64,000 nt of DNA, taken from contig NZ_CCVW01000001.1 in assembly GCF_000756815.1 (NCBI RefSeq), forward strand, positions 1,602,001 through 1,666,000, given 5' to 3'. The first letter of the stretch is position 1. Every line of letters starts with the position of its first letter. The notes beneath the pieces were generated by a model. That model was not told where the DNA came from. It did not search any database and was given only the letters and a program-made list of their open reading frames with translations. Below are positions 1 to 9,618 of this stretch, piece by piece. The stretch comes from Legionella massiliensis. Its GTDB lineage: Bacteria; Pseudomonadota; Gammaproteobacteria; Legionellales; Legionellaceae. Position numbers and translations under genes: made by a program.

Positions 1-1
1 G

Positions 2-3000
2 GCAGTCATTGTTAATTCCAACTTTAGCGGGAATACGGCTAACTTTTCTGGTGGTGCGATTGAGAATGAGTCTAGTTCGCTTACCATAACTAATTCAAAC
101 TTTGCTGGGAACGCTGCTAGTTTTGGTGGCGGTCTAAATAATACCAACTCTTCTACGGCAGTCATTATTAATTCCAATTTTACAGAAAATTTAGGTCTTA
201 ATTTTGGTGGGGGAGCGATTAGTAATAGCAACAATACTGCTTTAGTTATCAGGGATTCAACATTCGCAAGAAATATTGCTGATTCTGGTGGGGGGGTACG
301 TAATGTTGTTAATAGTACTGTGGATATTGCAAACTCTAGCTTTACACAAAATATAGCAACTACTACTACCTTTGGTGGAGGGGCTATTGAGAATAACCTT
401 GGTTCTACCATGAATGTAACGAACAGCACTTTTAAAGGGAATGGTGCCTTCGACTCCACTGGCGGAGCGATTTTTAATGCTGGTAGTACGCTCAGCATTA
501 GTGACTCCAGTTTTAATGGCAATTTGGCTGTCAATGGCGGTGGCTTGATTAACATTAGCAATGCTATAGCAAGCATTAGTAATTCCAGCTTTACAGAAAA
601 TGCAGCCTCTGCCACCGGCGTCGGAGGGGCAATTGTGAATTCTCAGGTTAGTACCTTAACTCTTATAAATTCCAGTTTTATAGGTAATCTGGCTGGCAAT
701 GTTGCTGGGGCAATTTATAACGACCGAGGCACGCTAAACCTTGTTGCCTCAGCAGGTAATCAAATTCTATTCAGCGGAAATGCGGCTAATGATAAAGCTT
801 CTTCGATTAGCTTTACCAGCTTCAATGGGGCTGATAGTACCTTAAATGCAGCTGTGGATGCCAACGGGCTGTTGGATATGCGCGACCCTATGGACGCTCC
901 GATAAATTCATCAAATACCTTCATTAATAAGCTAGGAGCAGGTACCTGGGCCTTGGGCGGGACCAATCTTTTTACACAACTTGCTAATGGCTTGACGAGT
1001 TTTAATGTTCAAGGGGGAGAGCTGTATTTATACAGTCAAAATGAGGTTGCAAATCCAACTGCTATTTCTCCTAATGCCATGGTAGGTGCAGGGAATATAC
1101 AGTTAAAGGGTAGTGGTTCTTCATTCTCCCTAAGCTCTGGCGCGGTCTTAGTGGCTGGCGGTGACAACAGCATAAGTACGGACGGCGCTATCAGTTTTGC
1201 AAGTGGTAGTACAATTCGTGGTGCAAATGCAAATACGGCCTTGGGAGGCAGTGATCCAACTCGTCATGAATCTGGAGGCACAACCTCCCTTAGCTTGTCT
1301 GCAACTGCTGGTATTGCTTTGAATGGAACTGTTTCGGTAGTTGCTTTAGCGGCAAATGAGCAGTTGAAGCTATCTGGTGTTTTAGGCGGAAGTGGTGGTC
1401 TCAGCAAAACCGGCGAAGGCCTTGTTGTTTTACAGAGCGACAACAATTACACAGGGAATACCACGGTTAACGCAGGAACTTTGCTGATTAATGGAAACCA
1501 ATCAGCTGCAAAAGGAAGGACCACAGTTAATAGCGGAACCTTGGGCGGTAATGGGACGATAGGTGGAGATGTGCAAATGCTGGGTGGCACCATTTCCCCG
1601 GGTAATTCCATTGGGATACTGACTATTCTAGGAAATTACACGCAAAATCCTGGTTCAACCTATTTGGTGGAGCTGAATAATTCAGGTCAATCTGATCAGC
1701 TTGTGGTGGGTGGTAAGGCGACTATCAATGGGGGAGCCGTACAAGTTCTCGCAGCCAATGGTACCTATATCGCCGGGACTCTTTATCCCATTTTAACTGC
1801 TCAGGCTGGGGTGAGTGGCAGCTATGATAGTCTTGTCCAGAATCTACCCTTCCTTAATCTGTCTTTGATCTACGATGCTAACCATGTTTATTTAGATGTA
1901 ACGCGTAGCACGCTTCTCTTAGCTGCCTTTGCAGCGACAACCAACCAGCAGAATACCGCTAATGCTCTCGAGACAATGGTTGCTTCTCCTCTAGTAACCG
2001 CGATTACTAATTTGGTGACGGCTCCTCAAGCCCAACAAGCTTTTGATGCTTTATCAGGTGAGGGCTATGTTTCTGTTCTGTCAGTGTTGACTGAATCAAG
2101 TCGTTATGTACGGGAAGCAACCTTGAATCGTTTACAAAGAGCCCTCGGCAGACTTAACAATAACCTATTGTTGCTGGGATCAAAGGAAGCCAAAGAGGTG
2201 GACAACAAAAATGGCTGGGGATTGTGGGCTCAGGGTTATGGCGCTTGGGGAGAGCTTGAAGGAAATCGTAACACAGCCAAGGTTGATCGCCGAAATCAAG
2301 GTTTCTTTATTGGTGCGGATCGTGGAATGTCTGAGCGAAGCCGCTTAGGGATAATAGCGGGGTACAGTCATAGCGATATCGATATTAGTGCTCGACGCAG
2401 CTGGGCAGATGTAGACAATTATACCCTCGGCGTCTACGGCGGAGCTCTCGTGCATGGTGCCTCACTTCGAGCGGGAGCTGCCTATACCTGGCATCGCGTG
2501 GATATGAGTCGCCAGGTTCTATTTAACGGCTTTTTTAATCCCTTGAGTGCTAATTACAGTGCCTATAGCGGGCAAGGCTTTGCAGAAATAGGCTATCCCT
2601 TTAATTTAAAACAACTAGCGTTGGAACCTTTTGCTGGAGTGGCTTATGTGGATGTGAGTACCAAGCACTGGCAAGAACATGGTGGTGTTGCAGCCTTAAG
2701 AGGCAAGGGAAGCCAAAGCACACCATACTCTACCCTAGGTTTGCGTGAAGCCACAGTACTCTATCAAGGGGAACGTTTCGGTATCGATGAGCAGGTCACG
2801 CTGGGTTGGCAACATGCTTACAATCAGGTTACACCCAAAACAACCTTTTCCTTTATCTCCGGCAGCTCTCCTTTTAACATTTACGGCGCACCAATTGCCA
2901 AAAATGCCTTAATGGTTGATGCGGGGCTTAATTGGCATAATTTGAGTCGTAAGCTAAATTTTCGCCTCAGTTACAATGGTCAATTGGCTGAGCAAGCGCA

Positions 3001-3043
3001 GGACCACGCTGTTACTGGTAATGTGGCTTGGTATTTTGATTGA
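2..3043 (+). CDS. Autotransporter adhesin, Pmp-like passenger, 5' truncated
   Basis: The frame is open from the left edge of the window, so only the last 1013 residues are seen and the start and signal peptide lie upstream. The passenger has repeated GGAI/GGGL and FxxN motifs (for example GGAIEN, FTEN, FKGN, GGAIFN) through about base 720, the pattern known from chlamydial polymorphic membrane proteins. A PATR-type autotransporter strand follows near 1400-1500 (GLSKTGEG, NYTGNTTVNAGTL). The final ~280 residues from base 2200 form the outer-membrane beta-barrel (WAQGYGAW, GIIAGYSHSDID). Family knowledge says the barrel inserts in the outer membrane and the passenger is displayed at the surface, so adhesion is a reasonable inference. 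The chain ends WYFD, with Asp after the usual terminal aromatic residue. An ATG at 320 lies inside the repeats and is not the start. Confidence 0.9.
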   Translation, partial: AVIVNSNFSGNTANFSGGAIENESSSLTITNSNFAGNAASFGGGLNNTNSSTAVIINSNFTENLGLNFGGGAISNSNNTALVIRDSTFARNIADSGGGVRNVVNSTVDIANSSFTQNIATTTTFGGGAIENNLGSTMNVTNSTFKGNGAFDSTGGAIFNAGSTLSISDSSFNGNLAVNGGGLINISNAIASISNSSFTENAASATGVGGAIVNSQVSTLTLINSSFIGNLAGNVAGAIYNDRGTLNLVASAGNQILFSGNAANDKASSISFTSFNGADSTLNAAVDANGLLDMRDPMDAPINSSNTFINKLGAGTWALGGTNLFTQLANGLTSFNVQGGELYLYSQNEVANPTAISPNAMVGAGNIQLKGSGSSFSLSSGAVLVAGGDNSISTDGAISFASGSTIRGANANTALGGSDPTRHESGGTTSLSLSATAGIALNGTVSVVALAANEQLKLSGVLGGSGGLSKTGEGLVVLQSDNNYTGNTTVNAGTLLINGNQSAAKGRTTVNSGTLGGNGTIGGDVQMLGGTISPGNSIGILTILGNYTQNPGSTYLVELNNSGQSDQLVVGGKATINGGAVQVLAANGTYIAGTLYPILTAQAGVSGSYDSLVQNLPFLNLSLIYDANHVYLDVTRSTLLLAAFAATTNQQNTANALETMVASPLVTAITNLVTAPQAQQAFDALSGEGYVSVLSVLTESSRYVREATLNRLQRALGRLNNNLLLLGSKEAKEVDNKNGWGLWAQGYGAWGELEGNRNTAKVDRRNQGFFIGADRGMSERSRLGIIAGYSHSDIDISARRSWADVDNYTLGVYGGALVHGASLRAGAAYTWHRVDMSRQVLFNGFFNPLSANYSAYSGQGFAEIGYPFNLKQLALEPFAGVAYVDVSTKHWQEHGGVAALRGKGSQSTPYSTLGLREATVLYQGERFGIDEQVTLGWQHAYNQVTPKTTFSFISGSSPFNIYGAPIAKNALMVDAGLNWHNLSRKLNFRLSYNGQLAEQAQDHAVTGNVAWYFD

Positions 3044-3103
3044 TTTGTCTCCTTGCTATCGTGCAGTGAAAAAGACTCCCTCGCCACCGCGCGTAGCGTG
3101 GGG

Positions 3104-3239
3104 TCACTGCTATTAAGTTAAGGGCATTTGTCATTCCCGCGAAGGCGGGAAACCATCTCTACATTGGCACAGTGCTTAGCTAGAAATAGTTTCCCGCCTT
3201 CGCAGGAATGACAAAACCTTCCTTAACTTAATGGCAGTG
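3104..3239. repeat. MITE-like palindromic element, family B copy 1
   Basis: The element runs from TCACTGCTATTAAGTTAAGG to the near-perfect inverse ending TTAATGGCAGTG, so it has ~20-bp terminal inverted repeats. A second internal palindrome is built on CCCGCGAAGGCGGGAAAC and its inverse. It is flanked on both sides by AGCGTGGGG (3095-3103 and 3240-3248), which looks like a target-site duplication. The site it entered is itself a small palindromic repeat (CCACCGCGCGTAGCGTGGGG) that also occurs near 13175. Confidence 0.85.
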
Positions 3240-3263
3240 AGCGTGGGGAAGAGAGGATCATTT

Positions 3264-4988
3264 TTAAGGCTGCGACTCTACAGAAGGAGTATTATCATCT
3301 TCATCCGTAGTCGTGGAGGATGTCGTAAAAAAACCGGCAGATTTTGAATGAGAAAATACCTGGCTGTTTCGATAGGCTAAGACTCTTGTTTGAAATTGTT
3401 GAAATACAGCGTCTGCAGCATTGGCACTCATATGGGGGGCAAAACCACGCTGCGTACCCTCTTCTTTGTCTACGTAATATTCCAAATGCGCTTGCACTAA
3501 GGTGACATTTTGCGCCAGATTTTCTCCCACTACATCGATCATTTTGCCCCCGGAGGTTTGTGTTGAGGCGGTTGCTTCAAGACCGTGAGCCTTAGTTAGA
3601 TCGTAACCTTGATGATGCATAAAGATAGCACTAAGAACCTCTTTATCGGCTGTTGCTACTAAGTGCCTGCTTGTCGAATGAAGCGGGGCTGTCGGTTTCA
3701 CCTCTTTGGGTTGCAAGGTTTCAACAAAATATTGGCGTCTTTCTGGCGAATCAAGCTCTTGATAAATGGTCGCGCCATAGGAGGCTGCAATGACTTGTGA
3801 ACCACGGCAGATGCCACATAAGGGTTTTGGTGCGGAAGCGCGCTGTTGCATATAGACTAAGCTAAATTCAAGCACATCACGTCTTGGGTCACTCAATTCT
3901 GGATGATCAGCATAAGTGGGTAAACCGGTCTTTGGGTGGCGTTCTTCCCCGTAAAAACGAGGATCCATATCTTGTCCTCCGGTTAACATGATGCCGTCAA
4001 CCTTATCAAAAACTGCTTTGGCATGTTGGTAAAGGGCGTTCATTTGTGGGAATGCCGCTGTGTTTTTCTCATTTTCTTCTCGCATCAGTTGGATCATTAA
4101 CAAAGGGAAACTGATCCCTTGTTTTTTCCATTCTTCTGCAAAAAGGGCTGCGGCGTCTTGCTCGTTTTTAGCCCGTTTTTGGGCCTTATGGAGTACCTCA
4201 TCTTTTAATTGTTGTATTCTGTTTTTAGTTAGCAGGTTCAGCTGATTGATTTCTTGATCTAATTGGCTGGCATCGACTTCAGCCATGATATCCATCCGAA
4301 CAGAAGACATTCCCCGTTCCAATAACATTTTTTCAGCCAAGGTGGCAGACATTAGAGGGACTCTGTCATTCCAGCAAAGGAGTATCAAAGCTACCTTATT
4401 CTTCCCATAATTTTGTTCAAAACTAGCGTCTTTCGCGCCGCCCAACATGGAAGTGCGCTCTATGAAACAATTGTCAAAATTGACTTGTGCAAATTGCTTT
4501 AAATAATTCAAATTAGTGTGAAGAAAAAGGCTATCTGCAAAATGAACCTGAGCTAATTCGCTATAGGCAAAGGAGCAGTGGTTAAATTGTCCCTCTCTAA
4601 ATTGAACGTTTTGCATGGAACTATGGTTTAGTACCGCATTATTGAAAGAAGAGTTGTGAATAATTTGATCATAAAAAACTGAGCCTGTTAAGTCGCATTC
4701 ATTAAAGTTACAGTTTGATAGTTCACAACCTGAGAAATCAATATTAGTTAATAAATCTGTTCTACGCGGCACGGTTGTTAGGCTTGATAAACTACCATCA
4801 GCACGTTGCAATTGCGTCATCTTGACCGTTTTTTCTGAGGCAAAATCGAGGTCTTGTAAAATGGGTGAATAGTTTTTTGCTTTAAGATAATTGGCTAGCG
4901 GGAATTTAGAGCCAGGAGGGGTATTTTTCTTAGCCTCGGCAATATCATCTAAAAGTTGCTGGAGTTCTGTCTGAGTTAAAATTGGCAT
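3264..4988 (-). CDS. Pentapeptide-repeat / peptidase C26-type amidotransferase-fold protein, putative effector
   Basis: This 574-residue protein joins two modules. Residues ~80-185 are pentapeptide-like repeats (FSGCELSNCNFNECDLTG and following), which fold as a right-handed beta-helix. Residues ~320-500 match the class I glutamine amidotransferase / gamma-glutamyl hydrolase (C26) fold. Visible are the TGGQDMDPRFYGE loop, the nucleophile elbow GICRGSQ, and a HLE motif near QAHLEYY that corresponds to the family's HPE, so Cys, His and Glu of the triad are all present. The likely activity is hydrolysis of a gamma-glutamyl bond; the substrate is not predictable. The tail is acidic and Ser/Thr-rich (TTTDEDDNTPSVESQP), resembling Dot/Icm translocation signals, so an effector role is inferred. 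It is a lone gene between repeats. Confidence 0.75.
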   Translation of the reverse strand: MPILTQTELQQLLDDIAEAKKNTPPGSKFPLANYLKAKNYSPILQDLDFASEKTVKMTQLQRADGSLSSLTTVPRRTDLLTNIDFSGCELSNCNFNECDLTGSVFYDQIIHNSSFNNAVLNHSSMQNVQFREGQFNHCSFAYSELAQVHFADSLFLHTNLNYLKQFAQVNFDNCFIERTSMLGGAKDASFEQNYGKNKVALILLCWNDRVPLMSATLAEKMLLERGMSSVRMDIMAEVDASQLDQEINQLNLLTKNRIQQLKDEVLHKAQKRAKNEQDAAALFAEEWKKQGISFPLLMIQLMREENEKNTAAFPQMNALYQHAKAVFDKVDGIMLTGGQDMDPRFYGEERHPKTGLPTYADHPELSDPRRDVLEFSLVYMQQRASAPKPLCGICRGSQVIAASYGATIYQELDSPERRQYFVETLQPKEVKPTAPLHSTSRHLVATADKEVLSAIFMHHQGYDLTKAHGLEATASTQTSGGKMIDVVGENLAQNVTLVQAHLEYYVDKEEGTQRGFAPHMSANAADAVFQQFQTRVLAYRNSQVFSHSKSAGFFTTSSTTTDEDDNTPSVESQP

Positions 4989-5036
4989 TTTTTATCTTTA
5001 TGCTTGGCTTGTATGGCTCAATTATAGCAAAAGGCT

Positions 5037-5238
5037 AGACCCCGTGGTTGATGCCCATAGGTATCTACACAAATGTCCCTCCTTGTCTCAACATTAGGTC
5101 ATCCAGAGCGCAGCGAAGGATCTCCTGAATGTGGCACCTGGCACCGTGCTAATCTCGGAGATCCTTCGCTGCGCTCTGGATGACGTGCGTTTATTACAGT
5201 CACTTGTGTAGATACCTATGAGCTTGACCACGGGATCT
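5037..5238. repeat. Nested palindromic element: family A inside family C/F
   Basis: The outer arms are CATAGGTATCTACACAA on the left and the inverse TTGTGTAGATACCTATG on the right, bounded by variants of the GACCGCGGGATCT end. Inside at about 5098-5184 lies a family A palindrome (GTCATCCAGAGCGCAGCGA with its inverse TCGCTGCGCTCTGGATGAC). The same nesting recurs at 9356-9600 and 46300-46510. It fills the gap between two convergently spaced minus-strand genes and ends 5 bases before the next stop codon. Confidence 0.85.
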
Positions 5239-5242
5239 GTCC

Positions 5243-8200
5243 TTAATTCATCGAATGAAAGCCAGACCCAGAAGATAAGTCCGTCAAGAGCTCTGATGAT
5301 GACTCGCCCGAGGAAAGGCTATTAGTCATTTCCAATTGTAACTGTTCAGTATTTACTTTCACTTTAGCTGGTTGCTCAAGCAACCACTTGGCAACCAGCC
5401 TGTGGTCAGCATTCATAGAACTTAATGCCTGCTCAACTACATTATTCAGATAAATGGCAGGTATCTTTAGATTCTCCAGGGTCACGGTAGGAATCACTTT
5501 GATAATTAAAGATAGCCAGGATAATTTCGCCTCAGTTGGTGCGAGATCCCAGCGAAAGCGTTGCGCGACTCGAATTAAAGCACTTTCTAATCCCAGCTCC
5601 TTTGCCAGGAAAAATACACCCTTGGGGGCCGGTATTAGGCGGGAGTGGTGGTTATATTCTGTTTGTGCGAGCTCATCTCTTATGGTGTATCTGGGGGTAG
5701 GCTGCCTAGGTGTTTTCAATATATTTGAAGAGCTTGATGATCTGGGACTTGTAGGGGGGGAGCTTGTTTTTTTGAATAAGCGCCACAGAGAACTGCTTGA
5801 GTCATTCATATTAAAAGAAAGATCAGGGGGGGCAACCCAGGTTTCATCCAGAGGCAGTATCACTTCCAAACATGTTTTGGCAATTTGCAGATAGGCTTTA
5901 GTAGGACGCGTTGGAAATTGCAGATAAACAATTTCATAAGCCTTGGCCAATAAAGGGTGGGTGTAGGCAAAAAGATCTTTCCATGTGCTATCAGGATAGC
6001 GCTTGGTGAAGTTTTGCATCTTACGCAAAGTGCTATACATATCAGGTAAGTCAAAAGGACTAAATTCACGAGGGATCCCCAAACCTGACTCTGCATTAAT
6101 TGGCATAAAATGTTGCATACTTTGCAATCTTGCATACTCAAGATCCTGCTGATGCGTCATTTCCAAGCTTCGCAAAAGCAGGTTTTCTGCTGAGTCGGCC
6201 AGATTGACGACTAATGCATTTTGCAAAGGAGGCAAAAAGAATAAGATACACTTCAGGCCTGCCCAATGCCTTAGAGCAGGGGGATTTGCATTAATTTTTG
6301 CCTCAACCGTCTGTTGTTCAAGGACAATCGCGTGCTCCAAGACCTGTTCGCCAAAATCAAAGCAGACAATTCTCCAGCATTTTATAGTAAAGGTATTTTC
6401 CTTGGTTTCATCCGGATTAGACCAGTCAATGCAAACCTGAAAGTTGTCCGCTGTACCATCTTCCAGATTAACCACCTGACATCCCATTGCTAAAGCTACT
6501 GTGCTGGGAAGGTCAAGTAAATCCCAAAAATAGCTTAGCTGCTCATAGATTTTATCGCTAACCACGTCAAGGATCGGTGCTTTTTTTTCTACAAGAGGGC
6601 TTATCTTGTCCTTGCTGATGCGTAGAAAAAGTTCTGGCAAACGATTAAAGAGAGGAACCCACTTGACCACTTCAAAGAGCTTTAATCCTGCAACAAGCTC
6701 TGGCCATTTCAGGATGAAGGCATAAATTCGTCTGGCCTTTTCCTCGCCTTCTTGATTGATTATTTTTCTAAAATCCTGATCCAAACGATCGGAAATCTCA
6801 TCACCCTTAATCTCAATAAATTCTTCTAAACGCTCCTCAGGTTTTTTACTGAGCTGACTTTGAATAATCTCATTATATAAATCATTCGCTGATTTCTCAG
6901 GAATGTAATCCTCAGAAATCCAAGAGCCTATCGCGGCCATTAAACCCTCTTTGTGGACGCGCGCTTCAAGCATTGCTGTTGATTCCTTAATAAATAACCA
7001 ATCAGCAAGTGATATGCCTTCGACTGTCAAACTAGCATTTATAAAGGTAGGTTCTATTTCTTCCTGCTCGTCGGTATGAACATTGGAAAGTTGCAACAAG
7101 GTTGTTGGTGTTAAAAAGAAGGGCCAATGATTGGGAAATAATTCCATTAATACCCGTTGTACGAATTGCTCTGTACCAGTCGCTAAACCAGAGCGGCCTC
7201 CTTGTTTATAATGAACACCATTGGCATGGACTACGAAATGAGATGCTCCGGCATAGAAGCTTGCACCTCTTTGTCCATGTGAATCAATACCCAGCAACTT
7301 TTGCCCATCTTGCTGAGGGAGCAATCTTGCTCCCAATTTAGGACCTGTTAGCAAGGCTGGCAAATCACTCATAGGAAAGTTACTATAAATTTCATGCAAG
7401 TTTCTAAGACATTCATACAATTTATTGTGCGATTTGTTGTCAAATTGGCAAAGCAAAAAAGTTAATATCTCCAGTACTTCCTGTATGGGGTTTAGAGCAC
7501 CCTCAGCGCTGTTCTCATCACTTTTTTGATTTTTTAGTTCAAAGTAAGACAATAATTTTTGTGGGGGTAGTAAGGAGGGCAAGAGTTTGGATACAAGCTC
7601 TGCAATGGGAAATTCGCTGTCTTCGATTTTAAGCAGTTTTTCTGATTTTACTGGCTTTTTTGCTGATGAGGGCCGCTGTTTTTTAGGAGAAACACCAAAA
7701 AGACGCATCGGGGAAACATCCTTGAGTGACCACTTAGCCGAATTTTTCGATGCCTTTTTTTCTATTAATAGCGAGTCACTATTTGAGGAGAGGGAGCTTG
7801 AATCCTCAGCAAAGGAGACCTGAGAAGTTCTTGGTACTAAGGCATGATGTTTATCGTTGAATTGGCTAGCAACTAATCGATGTAAGATAGTTATATTATC
7901 GAGTAATTCACCCTGGCTAGAGATTTTAGGCGGCGAAGGGACTTGGAGCGTTGTTAGCAAAGCACATAATTCGCCTCTTAACTCGTGAAACAAGGATGGC
8001 TGCAAAGATCTACCATTTCCTGAGATATTGAGAATGGCTCGTTGTAAGGCGACAGGTAAATCCTTATTAGGCTTTAGGGGTGAGTGTTCTGTTAATTGGT
8101 TAGGGTAAAAACAAACGAAGTCATTGCGTATCCCTGCATTAGCTACTGGGGTGCTAAGAACAATAGTTCCCGAGTCATTATCTCTGGTCAGTGTTGTGTT

Positions 8201-9208
8201 GCTGTCCGCAAGGTTTCTTTGTATCTCTGAGAAGTAAGCCTCGCTGCCAAACACCAAGAGCTTGGCATCAAAATAGTGCAAATCACTTTCTGAAACAGCT
8301 AGGGATAACAAAAATTTATTATCTGATTCGCTAAAGGCAATTTTCAATTTACTGCAGTAGACCGAGCAAATAGCATCCATCATTAACCGCAGGAAGGCCT
8401 TTGCGGCCAGGGGATCATTGAGCTTAAGTGACTTAAGGCTAATTTGTGCTTCATAAGCGAGATCTTTATGAATGAAATCCCTGCCCAATTCAACAAGCAG
8501 GTTAAAGGTATCTAATAAATTAACCTCTGTAAGCAGCGATGGATTTAAGCAATCAGCGCCTAAGGCAGAAATAAGGGCAAGTTGTTTTAGGTGATCAGGA
8601 TTAGGATTTGGTCGGAGGATTAATGTGGATAAGAAGAGATGAAGCGCACGATTAATCTCTTCTTTCATTTTCTGGCGTTTATTTTCAAGCGTTCTATCTT
8701 CAATATGACCTTGGAAAAACAGCGGCGCTATATCACCCTCATCACTAAGTCGCCGAGTCTTTTCGACATGATCTGTTTTAATATGGGCTTCAAAGTTGCT
8801 GGTTTTAGAAAAATTAAATAACCTGTTGAAACTTGCATTAGTCGCTATAATTGCCCGGCCAATGCCGATGTAACCTGGGATCCCCTCAGATTCTAATCTG
8901 TTCAAACGCTCTCTAGCGTTAGTCAGGGTAATTTTTAGCCTTTGCAAGACCAGATTATTTGTTTCTACTAAGGGGACTAGTTTTAGGAGGAAATTAAATA
9001 AGGTTTCGTGTGGAATATTTTCTTGTAATTCAATAAGTTGCTCAACAACGGTTATCAGAATAAACTGCGAATGCTCTTTAAGATCCTCTGAGGGAGGTGG
9101 GTGGTATTTTTTTATAAGGATGACGAGGTTGTCGAAACAACGACGATCGCTTATTTTATAAGCCCTTAGCAACTCTACAATAGCTCTTTTAAATTCTTCT
9201 TTGCTCAT
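5243..9208 (-). CDS. Very large protein with atypical kinase-like domain, putative effector
   Basis: At 1321 residues this matches no named family I recognise. It starts at an ATG preceded by GGAAAGATA. The N-terminal half is helical, then a low-complexity Ser/Lys segment (~470-540). From about residue 630 there is a pattern resembling an atypical kinase: HANGVHYKQGG with a candidate beta-3 lysine near 667, a following Glu (TGTEQF), then EDGTADNFQV near 915 matching a DxxxxN catalytic loop, and CFDFGEQ near 950 matching a DFG-type metal site. The Lys-to-Asp spacing is long, so the assignment is tentative. The C-terminus (SSGESSSELLTDLSSGSG) is Ser/Glu-rich as in Dot/Icm substrates. I infer a secreted effector; kinase activity, if any, and target are unknown. 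Confidence 0.65.
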   Translation of the reverse strand: MSKEEFKRAIVELLRAYKISDRRCFDNLVILIKKYHPPPSEDLKEHSQFILITVVEQLIELQENIPHETLFNFLLKLVPLVETNNLVLQRLKITLTNARERLNRLESEGIPGYIGIGRAIIATNASFNRLFNFSKTSNFEAHIKTDHVEKTRRLSDEGDIAPLFFQGHIEDRTLENKRQKMKEEINRALHLFLSTLILRPNPNPDHLKQLALISALGADCLNPSLLTEVNLLDTFNLLVELGRDFIHKDLAYEAQISLKSLKLNDPLAAKAFLRLMMDAICSVYCSKLKIAFSESDNKFLLSLAVSESDLHYFDAKLLVFGSEAYFSEIQRNLADSNTTLTRDNDSGTIVLSTPVANAGIRNDFVCFYPNQLTEHSPLKPNKDLPVALQRAILNISGNGRSLQPSLFHELRGELCALLTTLQVPSPPKISSQGELLDNITILHRLVASQFNDKHHALVPRTSQVSFAEDSSSLSSNSDSLLIEKKASKNSAKWSLKDVSPMRLFGVSPKKQRPSSAKKPVKSEKLLKIEDSEFPIAELVSKLLPSLLPPQKLLSYFELKNQKSDENSAEGALNPIQEVLEILTFLLCQFDNKSHNKLYECLRNLHEIYSNFPMSDLPALLTGPKLGARLLPQQDGQKLLGIDSHGQRGASFYAGASHFVVHANGVHYKQGGRSGLATGTEQFVQRVLMELFPNHWPFFLTPTTLLQLSNVHTDEQEEIEPTFINASLTVEGISLADWLFIKESTAMLEARVHKEGLMAAIGSWISEDYIPEKSANDLYNEIIQSQLSKKPEERLEEFIEIKGDEISDRLDQDFRKIINQEGEEKARRIYAFILKWPELVAGLKLFEVVKWVPLFNRLPELFLRISKDKISPLVEKKAPILDVVSDKIYEQLSYFWDLLDLPSTVALAMGCQVVNLEDGTADNFQVCIDWSNPDETKENTFTIKCWRIVCFDFGEQVLEHAIVLEQQTVEAKINANPPALRHWAGLKCILFFLPPLQNALVVNLADSAENLLLRSLEMTHQQDLEYARLQSMQHFMPINAESGLGIPREFSPFDLPDMYSTLRKMQNFTKRYPDSTWKDLFAYTHPLLAKAYEIVYLQFPTRPTKAYLQIAKTCLEVILPLDETWVAPPDLSFNMNDSSSSLWRLFKKTSSPPTSPRSSSSSNILKTPRQPTPRYTIRDELAQTEYNHHSRLIPAPKGVFFLAKELGLESALIRVAQRFRWDLAPTEAKLSWLSLIIKVIPTVTLENLKIPAIYLNNVVEQALSSMNADHRLVAKWLLEQPAKVKVNTEQLQLEMTNSLSSGESSSELLTDLSSGSGFHSMN

Positions 9209-9355
9209 TATCTTTCCATGAATGGCAGTTCAATTTTCTAGTCAGTATGTCAAAATATATACTTATTGGGAAAGGATAAATCTTAGATTAAGGCTTAGTA
9301 GATTGCAACTTAAGGCGCTTTTTACAAGGCAAAATAAGAAATCCTCCAAAAAGTT

Positions 9356-9600
9356 CGAATTCCCGCAGCTTGACCGCGGGATCTAACGGTGGTGAAGGCT
9401 TCATGGACCCCACGGTCAAGCCCATAGTTATCTACACAAGTGTCTGTAATAGGTCATGTCCCTCCTGGTCTCAACACTACGCCATCCTGAGCGCAGCGAA
9501 GGATCTCCTGAATGTAGCACCGTGCTAATCCCGGAGATCCTTCGCTGCGCTCAGGATGACGTGGAGTTGGGTGACAAGGCGTTCAATTACAGATAGGGGG
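9356..9600. repeat. Nested palindromic element, copy 2
   Basis: A family C unit (GAATTCCCGCAGCTTGACC, then CGCGGGATCT) is followed by the GGTCAAGCCCATAGTTATCT arm and an inner family A palindrome at 9481-9560 (GCGCAGCGAAGGATCTCC and its inverse). Only a partial right arm (CAATTACAGATAGG) remains. The 9209-9355 stretch upstream holds no gene and presumably the promoter region of the 1321-residue protein. Confidence 0.8.
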
Positions 9601-9618
9601 TTTAAGAAAAGCCAGAGC

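Noticed and set aside
5454-5894. 146-codon open frame on the plus strand
   Set aside because: It is antisense to the 1321-residue protein, with no recognisable domain or start signal.
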